Shown one piece after another: positions 6,206 through 14,104 of a stretch of DNA of 19,368 nucleotides. The notes beneath the pieces are model-generated. The model was given only the letters and a program-made list of their open reading frames with translations, searched no databases and had not been told where the DNA came from. Numbering within the stretch: the stretch's first letter is position 1; the number at the start of each line of letters is the position of its first letter. Source of the DNA: Nitrospinota bacterium. Its GTDB lineage: Bacteria > Nitrospinota_A > UBA7883 > JADGGD01. The position numbers were made by a program, and so were the translations under genes. The stretch is taken from positions 2,030 to 21,397 of the forward strand of contig JADGCD010000008.1 in assembly GCA_015229165.1 (NCBI GenBank). The letters run 5' to 3'.

Positions 6206-8647
6206 ATGACCGGTCGGACCGCCGCCCGCCGCGCGGGCTTTGGAACAAGAAAGCTGCTCGTCGTCCTCTTTGCCCTGTCGGTCTTCGGCGTCGGCGCCGT
6301 CATGGGGGGGGGGTGGTTCGTCTGGTCGCGCTACGCCGGAGAAATCCCCGATCCGGGGGCGCTGGCCCAGTACCAGCCGAGCCTCGTCACCCGGGTCTAC
6401 GACGCCAACGACGCCCTCGTCGCCGAGTACTTCGTCGAGAAACGGATCCTGACCCCCCTGGACAAGATTCCGCACAACCTGGTCATGGCCACCATCGCCG
6501 TGGAGGACGCCCATTTCTTCGAACACCACGGCATCAATTTCGAGGGGATCGTCCGGGCCATGTTCGCCAACCTCATGGCCGGCCGGGTCGTGCAGGGGGG
6601 AAGCTCCATCACCCAGCAGGTGGCCAAGCAGATATTCCTCTCCTCCGAGCGGACCTTCACCCGCAAGATCAAGGAGGCGATCCTCTCCCTGGAGCTGGAG
6701 CGGCGCTATACCAAGGAAGAGATTCTCGAAGTCTACTTGAACCACATCTACTACGGCCACGGCGCCTATGGGGTCGAGGCGGCGGCGCAGGTCTATTTCG
6801 GAAAGTCGGTGGGGGAGCTTTCGCTGGCCCAGATGGCCATGATCGCCGGTCTCCCCAAGGCCCCCACCAACTACACCCCGTTCCGCCACCCGGAGCGGGC
6901 TCTCGACCGGCGGCGCCACTGCCTGAACCGGATGGTCGATGTCGGCGCCATCACCGCCGAGCAGGGGGACGCGGCCGCAGCCGAGCCGTTCAACCTGGCC
7001 CCCCTGCAAAAGCCGCTCAACCGGGCGCCCTGGTTTACGGAGCTTGTGCGCCGCGATCTGGAAAAGACCTACGGCGCCGACACCCTCTACCGGGGGGGGC
7101 TCACCGTCCGGACCACCCTCGACCTGACCCTGCAGGAGGCGGCCCAGACCGCCATGATCGAAGGGCTGGAGGCGACCGACAAGCGGCTCGGCTACCGGGG
7201 TCCGCTGGGGAAGATCGACCGCGCCAAGGGAGAGACCCCCGCGTGGGACACCCTCAACCCCAAGGAGGACGACCTGGGGCGAACCATCGAGCCGTACGTC
7301 GTCGGCGCACGGGTAAAGGGGGTGGTGACCGCCGTCGACAAGGAGGGCGCCACCATCGACATCGAGGGGGTCGTCGGCAGGGCCGCCGCCGCCTCCATGG
7401 CCTGGGCCCACAAGGCCGACCCCGACCAGAACGCCCTCTGGGCGGCGAAGATGGAAGACCCCCGCACGATCCTTTCCCCGGGCGACCTGGTGGAGGTCCG
7501 GATCGACGCCATCGAAAAGGTGAAAACCAGAGGCGCCGACGGGGTGTCCGCCGACGGGAGGCGGTACGTCCTCTCCCTCGATCAGACCCCCGGCGTGCAG
7601 GGGGCGCTGGTGGCGATCGACCCCCGCTCCGGCGCCGTGCGGGCGCTGGTGGGGGGATACGATCCGCAGCAGTCCTCCTTCAACCGGGCCACGCAGGCCC
7701 TGCGCCAGCCCGGCTCCAGTTTCAAGCCGATCATCTACACCGCCGCGCTGGCCAACGGGTTCACCCCGGCCTCGGTGGTCATCGACGCGCCGATCATCTA
7801 TGACCGGGCGCTTAACGAATACGCCGGGTGGAAGCCGATGAACTTCGAGCAGAAGTTCTTCGGCCCCACCACGCTGCGGGAGGCGGTGACCCACTCCCGC
7901 AACGTGGTGACCATCAAGGTGCTCGAAAAGATCGGCGTGAAGACCGCCATCGAATACGCCCGCCGGTTCGGCGTCGAGACGCCGCTGGACGACAACCTGG
8001 GGCTGGCGCTGGGGGCCTCGCCGGTGCGGGTCATCGACATGGTGGCCGCCTACGGGACGCTGGCCAACGGCGGTTTCCGCTACGATCCGATGATGGTCGT
8101 CGCGGTCGAGGGGCCCGACGGGAAGGTGGTCGAGTCCCACGAGCCGACCGGCGAGCAGGTCATCGACCCGGCCCCGGCCTACCTGATGGCCAACATCATG
8201 AAGAGCGTCGTCGACGAGGGGACCGCCAGCTCGCTGGGGCAGACGTTCGACCGGCCGCTGGCGGGGAAGACCGGCACCACCAACAACTACAACGACGCCT
8301 GGTTCATCGGCTTCACCCCCGACCTGGCCTGCGGCGTCTGGGTGGGACGGGACGACAACACCCCGCTGGGGCGCAGCGAAACCGGCTCCCGGGCGGCCAT
8401 CCCGATCTGGGAGCGGTTCATGAAGACGGCGGTCAAGGGACGCGCTCCTCTCGACTTCACCCCCCCGCCGCAGGTGGTCTTCGTCCGGGTGGACAAGAAA
8501 ACCGGCCAGCCGACCCGGGCCGCCGACGGTTCGGCCTTCTTCGAGGCCTTCATCGACGGGACCGAGCCGACCTTCGGACGCCCCGCAACCGTGGGCGACG
8601 GGGAGGGGGAAGACGCCCCGGCCCCGGCGCCGACGCCTGCGCCATGA
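6206..8647 (+). CDS. Class A penicillin-binding protein 1A (bifunctional peptidoglycan synthase)
   Basis: This 813-residue protein polymerises lipid II and cross-links peptides in the periplasm. A basic N-terminus and one membrane helix (about 16-40) anchor it. The GT51 transglycosylase domain (about 60-235) has the catalytic Glu100 in VEDAHFFEHHG, then GGSSITQQVAKQ and LNHIYYGHGAYGVEAAA. An OB-like insert occupies about 330-430. The transpeptidase has Ser504 in SSFK, SRN at 564-566 and KTGTT at 688-692. All catalytic motifs are intact. The C-terminal tail is rich in Asp, Glu, Pro and Ala. A run of ten G lies in the membrane-helix codons. The ATG is one base after the glycosylase stop, and the TGA overlaps the ABC ATPase ATG. 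Length and layout match PBP1A (mrcA/ponA) better than PBP1B or PBP1C. Confidence 0.94.
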   Translation: MTGRTAARRAGFGTRKLLVVLFALSVFGVGAVMGGGWFVWSRYAGEIPDPGALAQYQPSLVTRVYDANDALVAEYFVEKRILTPLDKIPHNLVMATIAVEDAHFFEHHGINFEGIVRAMFANLMAGRVVQGGSSITQQVAKQIFLSSERTFTRKIKEAILSLELERRYTKEEILEVYLNHIYYGHGAYGVEAAAQVYFGKSVGELSLAQMAMIAGLPKAPTNYTPFRHPERALDRRRHCLNRMVDVGAITAEQGDAAAAEPFNLAPLQKPLNRAPWFTELVRRDLEKTYGADTLYRGGLTVRTTLDLTLQEAAQTAMIEGLEATDKRLGYRGPLGKIDRAKGETPAWDTLNPKEDDLGRTIEPYVVGARVKGVVTAVDKEGATIDIEGVVGRAAAASMAWAHKADPDQNALWAAKMEDPRTILSPGDLVEVRIDAIEKVKTRGADGVSADGRRYVLSLDQTPGVQGALVAIDPRSGAVRALVGGYDPQQSSFNRATQALRQPGSSFKPIIYTAALANGFTPASVVIDAPIIYDRALNEYAGWKPMNFEQKFFGPTTLREAVTHSRNVVTIKVLEKIGVKTAIEYARRFGVETPLDDNLGLALGASPVRVIDMVAAYGTLANGGFRYDPMMVVAVEGPDGKVVESHEPTGEQVIDPAPAYLMANIMKSVVDEGTASSLGQTFDRPLAGKTGTTNNYNDAWFIGFTPDLACGVWVGRDDNTPLGRSETGSRAAIPIWERFMKTAVKGRAPLDFTPPPQVVFVRVDKKTGQPTRAADGSAFFEAFIDGTEPTFGRPATVGDGEGEDAPAPAPTPAP

Positions 8648-9666
8648 GCGAAGGGCCGCTGGTCGTCGTCGACCATCTTTCGCGCCACTTCACCCTTACG
8701 GAGAGTCGTCCCGGCTTCTGGGGTTCGGTGACGGGGCTTTTCTCGCGCGCGACGTCGGTCCGCCGGGCGGTGGACGACATCTCCTTTTCCCTTGAGGCGG
8801 GGGAGTTCGTCGGCTACGTCGGCGAGAATGGCGCCGGGAAATCGACCACCATCAAGATGCTCACCGGCATCCTTGTCCCCACCTCCGGCACGGTCCGGGT
8901 GGGGGGGCTGGTCCCGTGGGAGTCGCGGCGGGAGAACTCCCGCCAAATCGGCGTGGTCTTCGGCCAGCGGTCGCAGCTCTGGTGGGACCTGCCGGTGCGG
9001 GAGTCGTTCGACCTGCTGCGCTCCATCTTCCGCGTTCCCGAGGGGCGGTTCCGGGAGAACCTGGCGGAACTGGACGACGCGCTGGAGCTTTCGCCCCTGC
9101 TGGCCACGCCGGTGCGCAAGCTCTCGCTGGGGCAGCGGATGCGCTGCGACCTGGCGGCGGCGTTCCTCCACGACCCGAAGATCCTCTTTCTCGACGAGCC
9201 GACCATCGGGCTCGACCTGATCGCCAAGGACCATGTCCGCTCGTTCCTGAAGCGGATCAACCAGACCCGCCGGACCACCATCGTCCTGACCACCCACGAC
9301 ATGGACGACATCGAGGCTCTCTGCGAGCGGATCGTCATCCTGGACGAGGGGAAGATCGTCTATGACGGCGCCACCGAGAGCCTGAAACGCCGCTACGTCC
9401 GGGAGAAGGGGGTGGTGGTGGAGTTCCACGGCGACCCGGGGGTGGTGACGCTGCCCGACCTGCCGACGGTCCGGGTGGAGGGGGAGGGGGCCAAGCGGCG
9501 CTTCTCCGTGCCGGTGGATTCGGTGGGGGTGGCCACGGTCATCGCTGCGGTGGCGGCCCGGTTCGCGGTCAAGGACATTTCGATCCACGAGCCGAAGGTG
9601 GGGGAGGTGGTGAAGCGGATCTACGACGATCCTGCCTCGCTCACCCGCCCGGAGCCGGGCCCGTGA
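8644..9666 (+). CDS. ABC-2 type transporter ATP-binding subunit
   Basis: A 340-residue ABC ATPase with no membrane segments. It shows Walker A GENGAGKST (60-68), a Q-loop at Gln108 in VFGQRSQLWWD, signature LSLGQ (160-164), Walker B ILFLDEPTIGLD (180-191) and the switch His218. The VFGQRSQLWWDLPVRESF segment is typical of the ABC-2 subfamily whose permeases belong to the ABC2_membrane_6 (DUF990-like) family, and two such permeases follow. About 100 residues after the ATPase core form an accessory C-terminal domain, ending in a region that may contact the permeases. The start overlaps the PBP1A stop (ATGA) and the stop overlaps the first permease start (GTGA). The substrate is unknown; ABC-2 systems of this kind usually export. 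Confidence 0.9.
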   Translation: MSEGPLVVVDHLSRHFTLTESRPGFWGSVTGLFSRATSVRRAVDDISFSLEAGEFVGYVGENGAGKSTTIKMLTGILVPTSGTVRVGGLVPWESRRENSRQIGVVFGQRSQLWWDLPVRESFDLLRSIFRVPEGRFRENLAELDDALELSPLLATPVRKLSLGQRMRCDLAAAFLHDPKILFLDEPTIGLDLIAKDHVRSFLKRINQTRRTTIVLTTHDMDDIEALCERIVILDEGKIVYDGATESLKRRYVREKGVVVEFHGDPGVVTLPDLPTVRVEGEGAKRRFSVPVDSVGVATVIAAVAARFAVKDISIHEPKVGEVVKRIYDDPASLTRPEPGP

Positions 9667-10493
9667 CCGGCGCCCTGGCCCATTTCGGCCCCCGCCGCCG
9701 GGTCTACCCCAGCTTCTTCGCCAAGGCGTTCCAGCGGGAGCTGGCCTACAAGTTCGAATACTTCATCGGGGTCTTCAACGGGCTGCTGTTTATGTTCATC
9801 TTCACCTCCCTCTGGGAGGCGGTCTACGCCGGCCCAACGGCGGCGACGGGAGGAACGGCTTTCACCCGGGAGGGGATCATCACCTACGCGGTCTACGCCA
9901 TGCTGGTCCGGATCTCGATGACGCAGGAGGAGTCGGGAATCCCGGCCAAGGTCCGCTCGGGGGAGATCGCCATGGACATGATCAAACCGGTCAACTACAT
10001 GCTGATGACGCTGGCGGAGACCGGGGGGGGGACGCTGTTCCACTGGGTCACCCGGGTGGCGCCGATCTTTGCCGTGGCCCTTTTCGCCTTCGACGCGTGG
10101 CCGCCGTCGGACCCGCTCAACTGGCTCATGCTGGGAGTGTCGTGGGTGTTCGGCTACCTGATCTTTTTCTACCTCAACTTCGCCTTCGCGCTGCTGGCTT
10201 TCTGGTTCGTGGAGACGTTCAGCTTCCAGCTGATGAAGTTCGGGCTCTTCACCCTGTTCGCCGGGGGGATCGTGCCGATCGACTTTTTCCCGGACTGGCT
10301 CCAGCCGGTCATCGCGTTCCTCCCCTTTCCGTCGATCATCTATGTGCCGACGGCGCTCTTCATCGGCCACATTCCGGCGGCGGAGGCGGGCTCCCTGATC
10401 GGCGTCCAGGTCGCCTGGACGGTGGGGCTGGGGCTGCTCTGCCGGGTGATGTGGGGGATGGGGCAACGCAAGCTGATCGTGCAGGGGGGGTGA
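9663..10493 (+). CDS. ABC-2 type transporter permease subunit 1
   Basis: A 276-residue hydrophobic protein with about six membrane helices, for example around 40-57, 130-150, 155-175, 178-200, 205-225 and 245-265. The N-terminal pattern YPSFFAKAFQRELAYKFEYF matches the ABC-2 permease family that pairs with a second, related permease. It should form half of the membrane channel with the next gene product. The start codon is GTG at 9663, overlapping the ATPase stop. The stop is followed within a few bases by the second permease. The substrate cannot be inferred. Confidence 0.85.
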   Translation: MTGALAHFGPRRRVYPSFFAKAFQRELAYKFEYFIGVFNGLLFMFIFTSLWEAVYAGPTAATGGTAFTREGIITYAVYAMLVRISMTQEESGIPAKVRSGEIAMDMIKPVNYMLMTLAETGGGTLFHWVTRVAPIFAVALFAFDAWPPSDPLNWLMLGVSWVFGYLIFFYLNFAFALLAFWFVETFSFQLMKFGLFTLFAGGIVPIDFFPDWLQPVIAFLPFPSIIYVPTALFIGHIPAAEAGSLIGVQVAWTVGLGLLCRVMWGMGQRKLIVQGG

Positions 10494-10497
10494 CGTG

Positions 10498-11301
10498 ATG
10501 CGTGACCTGCCGATCTACCTGACCATGATGCTGGCGGCCATCCGGGCGAAGATGGAGTACCGGGTGACGTTCCTGTTCCTCTTCTTCGCGCTGGTGACGT
10601 TCTACCTCGGCCAACTGGGGACGGTGCTGGTGGTGATCGACCGGTTCGGCTCGATCAACGGCTGGACGCTGGGGGAGATGGCGTTTCTCTACGGACTGAT
10701 GGTCTTCTCGCAGTCGATCACGACGTTTTTCTTCGCGTCGCTGGTGAATTTCGAGGGGCTGATAATGCAGGGGGGTTTCGACCGTTACCTGCTGCGCCCG
10801 CTGGACCCGTTGCCGCAACTGATCGCCAGCCAGTTCGAGGTCAGCTCCATCGCGCATCTGGTGATCGGGGTGTCGGCGCTGGTCTACGGGGCGGCGGGGA
10901 CCGACATCGCATGGTCGGCGGGAAAAGTGGCGTTTTTCTTCGTCGTGGTGGCGGGCGCGGTGATGATCCAGGGGGGGGTACGGCTCGGGGTGTCGGCGAT
11001 CTGCTTCTGGACGATGCGGAACCGTTCGCTGGTCCATATCCTGGTCTTCTCGTCGAAGGAGTTCATCCTCTACCCGGTGTCGATCTTCAATTACTGGATT
11101 CAGGTCTTCCTGACGCTGGTCTTCCCGCTGGCGTTCGTCAATTTCTACCCGTCGCACGTCTTCCTGAACCGGGACGCCTCGAACCTGCTCTTCTCCCCCC
11201 TCATCCAATACGCGACTCCCGTGGCGGGCGTCGTCTTCTTCTCGCTGGCCTACCTCCTCTGGCGCGCCGGTATCAACCACTACCAGTCGACGGGGAGTTA
11301 A
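10498..11301 (+). CDS. ABC-2 type transporter permease subunit 2
   Basis: A 267-residue membrane protein with about six helices. It is a distant relative of permease 1 and probably its heterodimer partner. MEYRVTFLFLFFALVTFYLG is the first membrane segment. FDRYLLRPLDPLPQLI in the first third is a typical loop of this family. Two start codons are adjacent, GTG 10495 and ATG 10498; the G-rich ribosome site ending at 10490 is better spaced for the ATG. It is the last gene of the six-gene run, ends in TAA, and is followed by a hairpin-rich gap. Confidence 0.85.
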   Translation: MRDLPIYLTMMLAAIRAKMEYRVTFLFLFFALVTFYLGQLGTVLVVIDRFGSINGWTLGEMAFLYGLMVFSQSITTFFFASLVNFEGLIMQGGFDRYLLRPLDPLPQLIASQFEVSSIAHLVIGVSALVYGAAGTDIAWSAGKVAFFFVVVAGAVMIQGGVRLGVSAICFWTMRNRSLVHILVFSSKEFILYPVSIFNYWIQVFLTLVFPLAFVNFYPSHVFLNRDASNLLFSPLIQYATPVAGVVFFSLAYLLWRAGINHYQSTGS

Positions 11302-11316
11302 GAGAGGATGAGGATG

Positions 11317-11340
11317 TTCTTTTCTTTGGAAAGAAAAGAA
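11317..11340. repeat. Inverted repeat 1, 11-base perfect arms
   Basis: TTCTTTTCTTT (11317-11327) and AAAGAAAAGAA (11330-11340) are exact complements separated by GG. The RNA stem is AU-rich and starts 15 bases after the permease stop. Confidence 0.8.
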
Positions 11341-11355
11341 CCAAAAGAAACTCCC

Positions 11356-11398
11356 TCCCTTGGCGTACGGGGATGAAGCATCCCCGTACGCCAAGGGA
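11356..11398. repeat. Inverted repeat 2, 20-base perfect arms
   Basis: Arms 11356-11375 and 11379-11398 are perfect complements around a three-base AAG loop. The arm begins TCCCTTGGCGTAC. It is GC-rich and very stable, but followed by AAAAAGC rather than T-residues on the plus strand, so it is not a standard intrinsic terminator. Confidence 0.9.
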
Positions 11399-11415
11399 AA
11401 AAGCTCTTCTGTCCA

Positions 11416-11429
11416 TCCTTTGCAAAGGA
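11416..11429. repeat. 14-base perfect palindrome
   Basis: TCCTTTGCAAAGGA is its own reverse complement. It lies 17 bases after inverted repeat 2. A related CCTTT...AAAGG palindrome occurs at 11620-11645. Confidence 0.75.
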
Positions 11430-11555
11430 AAGGAACGCCCCCATCCTCTCTCAATCCCGATGACGGCGGATCGGTGGCGGGCGGGCGCTCATTCCTCCCT
11501 CCCAACGTGGAGATGAGACCTTCGCTTCTTTTATTGGCAAGGAAGGGCGAAGAAC

Positions 11556-11610
11556 CTTGCCTTTCCCTTTGGGGGAGGGGGTTTGATCCCCTCCCCCAAA
11601 GGGAGGCAAG
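11556..11610 (+). repeat. Inverted repeat 4, about 23-base arms with a two-base bulge
   Basis: The core arms CCCTTTGGGGGAGGGG (11565-11580) and CCCCTCCCCCAAAGGG (11588-11603) are perfect around GTTTGAT. The stem is extended by CTTGCCT (11556-11562) with AGGCAAG (11604-11610), leaving TT bulged. A T-rich but interrupted tract follows on the plus strand (11611-11632), so weak terminator activity for the exporter operon is possible. Confidence 0.8.
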
Positions 11611-11619
11611 TTTCCTTTG

Positions 11620-11645
11620 CTTCTTTCCTTTTCAAAGGAAAGAAG
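11620..11645. repeat. Inverted repeat 5, 12-base perfect arms
   Basis: CTTCTTTCCTTT (11620-11631) and AAAGGAAAGAAG (11634-11645) are exact complements separated by TC. It ends 34 bases before the hisA ATG, so it could lie in the hisA leader. Confidence 0.8.
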
Positions 11646-11679
11646 AGAAAATCTTCATTTTCATGTTCGGGAAGCAGTG

Positions 11680-12405
11680 ATGCGCATATTGCCAGCGATT
11701 GATTTGATGGACGGGAAAGTGGTTCGGCTCCGCAAGGGGGACTACGCCGCCAAGACCGTGTACGCCGACGATCCCGCCGAAGTGGCCCGCCGGTTCGCCG
11801 CCGCCGGGGCCGAGATCATCCATCTGGTCGATCTCGACGGCGCAAAGGCCGGCTACCCGGTCAACACCGACGCCATCCGGGCCATCAGCGACGCCGCCCA
11901 GATACCGGTCGAAGTCGGCGGCGGGATACGCGACGTCGAGACCATCGGCGCCTATCTGGACCTGGGCGCCACACAGGTGGTTCTCGGCACCGCCGCCATC
12001 GAGCGCCCCGACTTCGTGCTGGCCGCCGCCGATCTTTATCCCGACCGGATATGGGTCGGGCTCGACTGCAAAGACGGCAAGCCGGCCACCAAGGGGTGGC
12101 TGGCCACCGTCGATCTCGACCCGGTGGAGCTGGCCGAGCGGTACGCCGCCATGGGCGCCGCCGGGATCGTCTACACCGACATCGCCACCGACGGCATGAT
12201 GGCCGGGCCGAACCTGGCCGGCCTTGCCGATTTCGCCCGGCGGGTGTCGCTTCCGGTCACGGCCTCCGGCGGCGTCTCCTCGGTGGCCGACATCCAAGCC
12301 ATCGTGGCATTGGGCGTTCCCAACATCACCGGCGCCATCATCGGACGCGCCCTCTACGACGGCGCCGTCGACCTGGCCGAAGCCATCGCCAGGGCCAAGG
12401 GATAA
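11680..12405 (+). CDS. hisA: ProFAR isomerase, histidine biosynthesis step 4
   Basis: A 241-residue TIM-barrel enzyme converting ProFAR to PRFAR. MRILPAIDLMDGKVVRL has the catalytic Asp8, and TDIATDGMMAGPN in the middle has the second acidic residue (Asp near 130). VGGGIRDVETI and ITGAIIGRALYDG form the phosphate-binding loops. The frame is open to an ATG at 11617, but the family start is the ATG at 11680, preceded by GGGAAG five bases upstream. hisF follows after four bases. HisA and HisF act in consecutive steps and are related barrels. Confidence 0.95.
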   Translation: MRILPAIDLMDGKVVRLRKGDYAAKTVYADDPAEVARRFAAAGAEIIHLVDLDGAKAGYPVNTDAIRAISDAAQIPVEVGGGIRDVETIGAYLDLGATQVVLGTAAIERPDFVLAAADLYPDRIWVGLDCKDGKPATKGWLATVDLDPVELAERYAAMGAAGIVYTDIATDGMMAGPNLAGLADFARRVSLPVTASGGVSSVADIQAIVALGVPNITGAIIGRALYDGAVDLAEAIARAKG

Positions 12406-12409
12406 CCCC

Positions 12410-13186
12410 ATGACGCTGCGCCGCCGCATCATTCCCTGTCTCGACGTCAAGGCCGGGCGGGTCGTGAAAGGGGTCAAGTTCGTCGACCTGGTCGACGCCG
12501 GCGACCCGGTCTCGATCGCCAAACGGTACGACGAAGAGGGCGCCGACGAGCTGACCTTTCTCGACATCACCGCCAGCCACGAAGAGCGGGACATCATCCT
12601 CGACGTGGTCGCCCGGACCGCCGAGCAGGTCTTCATGCCGTTGACCGTCGGCGGGGGAGTGCGGACGCTGGACGACATCCACAACCTGTTGCGGGCCGGG
12701 GCGGACAAAGTCGCCATCAATTCCGCCGCCGTCAAGAATCCCGACTTCGTGCGGGAGGCCTCCGCCCGGTTCGGCGCGCAGTGCATCGTCGTCGCCATCG
12801 ACGCCAAGCGGAAAGAAGGAGGAGGGTGGGAGGTCTATGTGCACGGAGGGCGGACCCCCACCGGCATCGACGTCGTCGCGTGGGCGGAGAAGATGCAAGA
12901 GTACGGCGCCGGGGAAATATTGCTGACCTCCATGGACGCGGATGGAACCAAGGCAGGGTACGACATCGCGCTGACCCGGGCCGTGGCCGATGCGGTCTCC
13001 CTGCCGGTCATCGCCAGCGGCGGGGTGGGGACGCTGGAGCATCTGCGGGAAGGATTGGTCGAAGGGGGCGCCGACGCCGCCCTGGCCGCGTCGATTTTCC
13101 ATTTCCGCGAACACACCATCGCCGAAGCCAAAACCTATCTCGCCGAGCAGGGCGTCCCCGTCCGCTCCCCGGAGGACCACGCATGA
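12410..13186 (+). CDS. hisF: Imidazole glycerol phosphate synthase, cyclase subunit
   Basis: A 258-residue TIM-barrel subunit that uses ammonia from HisH to turn PRFAR into IGP and AICAR. RRIIPCLDVKAGRVVKGVKF carries catalytic Asp12, and LLTSMDADGTKAGYD the second catalytic Asp. VGGGVRTLDDI and ASGGVGTLEHL are the phosphate-binding loops, and HGGRTPTGID is the conserved central segment. AAGGGA precedes the ATG at good spacing. Its stop overlaps the hisE start (ATGA). The partner hisH is not in the window. Confidence 0.96.
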   Translation: MTLRRRIIPCLDVKAGRVVKGVKFVDLVDAGDPVSIAKRYDEEGADELTFLDITASHEERDIILDVVARTAEQVFMPLTVGGGVRTLDDIHNLLRAGADKVAINSAAVKNPDFVREASARFGAQCIVVAIDAKRKEGGGWEVYVHGGRTPTGIDVVAWAEKMQEYGAGEILLTSMDADGTKAGYDIALTRAVADAVSLPVIASGGVGTLEHLREGLVEGGADAALAASIFHFREHTIAEAKTYLAEQGVPVRSPEDHA

Positions 13187-13491
13187 GCGAAGAAATCCTG
13201 ACCCGCCTCTACGCCGTCTTGCAGGAGCGCAAGAACGCCGACCCCCAAAGCTCCTACGTCGCCTCGCTCTACGCCAAAGGGGAAGACAAGATACTGGAGA
13301 AAGTGGGGGAAGAGGCGGTCGAGACCATCCTCGCCCACAAGAGCGGCAAGGAGGAAGAGATCGTCTACGAGACCGCCGACCTGCTGTTCCACACCCTCGT
13401 GGCGCTGGCGCAGAAGAACATCGCGCCGGAGAAAGTCTTTGACGAGCTGGACCGGCGGTTCGGCATTACCGGCCACCGGGACAAACGATGA
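13183..13491 (+). CDS. hisE: Phosphoribosyl-ATP pyrophosphohydrolase
   Basis: A 102-residue all-helical MazG-like enzyme that hydrolyses PR-ATP to PR-AMP in histidine synthesis. Metal-binding acidic motifs are present: EKVGEEAVETILA (about 39-51) and YETADLLFHTLVALA (about 62-76), matching the E-x2-E and E-x2-D pattern. It is a stand-alone HisE without a HisI domain, so a separate hisI is expected elsewhere. The ATG overlaps the hisF stop, and its TGA overlaps the ATG of a doubtful 47-codon frame leading to smpB. Confidence 0.94.
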   Translation: MSEEILTRLYAVLQERKNADPQSSYVASLYAKGEDKILEKVGEEAVETILAHKSGKEEEIVYETADLLFHTLVALAQKNIAPEKVFDELDRRFGITGHRDKR

Positions 13492-13631
13492 AAAGCTATC
13501 TGCGTTGGCGCTACGGTGTCGAAGGCGGGCTCAAAATACTCACGTACTCCCGTGTACACTCCGCTTTTTCACCCGCCTTCTCCTTGTATCGCCTGCCTCG
13601 ATTACGCTTTTCGGGGATTGGGGGTACATGA
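13488..13631 (+). other. Doubtful 47-codon ORF between hisE and smpB
   Basis: An open frame from ATG 13488 overlaps the hisE stop as ATGA, and its TGA (13629-13631) overlaps the smpB ATG, so it bridges both genes exactly. The peptide starts MKSYLRWRYGVEGG and is basic. Third-position GC is much lower (27 of 47 codons) than in the neighbours, which argues against long-term coding. The DNA also has near-repeats of TACTCNCG at about 13539-13563. It may be a leader or spacer read for translational coupling, or chance. I recognise no family. Confidence 0.2.
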
Positions 13632-14104
13632 CCGCCAAAGAGGCCGGGAAAAAGCGGGGCGGCCCCCCCACCATCGAAAACCGGCGCGCCCGGCACGACT
13701 ACCGTATCGAAGAGACCGTCGAGTGCGGCATCGTGCTCAAAGGCGCCGAGGTGAAAAGCCTGCGGACCGGCAAGGTGAACCTGCAAGAGGCCCACGCACG
13801 CGTGACCGACGGGGAGCTGTGGCTCTACGGGATGAACGTCACCCCCTACTCCAACCAGAACACCTTCGAGCAGATCGACCCCCTGCGGGGGCGCAAGCTT
13901 CTGGCCCACAAGAAGCAGATCGGCAAGCTGGAAGTGGCCGTCTCCCGCAAGGGGTACACCCTCATCCCGTTGAAGATCTATTTTGTGAAAGGCTTCGCCA
14001 AAGTTCTGGTCGGCGTGGGAGAGGGGAAGAAACTCTACGACAAACGGGAAGACCTGAAAGCCAAAGCCGCCGCCCGCGAAATGGATCGCGCCCGAAAAGG
14101 GTAG
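13628..14104 (+). CDS. smpB: SsrA-binding protein SmpB (trans-translation)
   Basis: This 158-residue protein binds tmRNA and brings it to stalled ribosomes. The OB-fold core is clear: ENRRARHDYRIEETVECGIVLKGAEVKSLR (about 17-46), then LQEAHARVTDGELWLYGMNVTPYS and HKKQIGKLEVAVSRKGYTLIPLKIYF. The basic tail KKLYDKREDLKAKAAAREM enters the decoding centre. The family start is the ATG at 13628, with a G-rich stretch just before it. No ssrA RNA gene was seen nearby. Confidence 0.95.
   Translation: MTAKEAGKKRGGPPTIENRRARHDYRIEETVECGIVLKGAEVKSLRTGKVNLQEAHARVTDGELWLYGMNVTPYSNQNTFEQIDPLRGRKLLAHKKQIGKLEVAVSRKGYTLIPLKIYFVKGFAKVLVGVGEGKKLYDKREDLKAKAAAREMDRARKG

Larger units (their letters stand above)
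11302..11679. other. Hairpin-rich intergenic region between the ABC exporter and hisA
   Basis: No plausible gene lies in these 378 bases. The sequence is unlike the surrounding genes: purine/pyrimidine-biased tracts, and at least five inverted repeats, listed separately. Two modules seem to share one plan: an AAAGAA/TTCTTT tract, a TCCCTT...AAGGGA hairpin, and a CCTTT...AAAGG palindrome. It may hold the terminator of the exporter operon and the hisA promoter, but neither is clear. Confidence 0.7.

Noticed and set aside
5867..8140. 757-codon minus-strand frame opposite PBP1A
   Set aside because: Antisense shadow rich in Gly, Asp, His and Val with no recognisable domain; PBP1A motifs are complete on the plus strand.
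11356..11398. Intrinsic terminator of the exporter operon
   Set aside because: The stem is perfect and stable but no T-run follows on either strand, so I list it only as an inverted repeat.
11302..11679. CRISPR array
   Set aside because: The repeats are inverted arms with few copies and no regular direct-repeat/spacer periodicity.
11302..11679. Insertion sequence remnant
   Set aside because: No transposase fragment, target duplication or terminal repeats at a plausible distance were visible.
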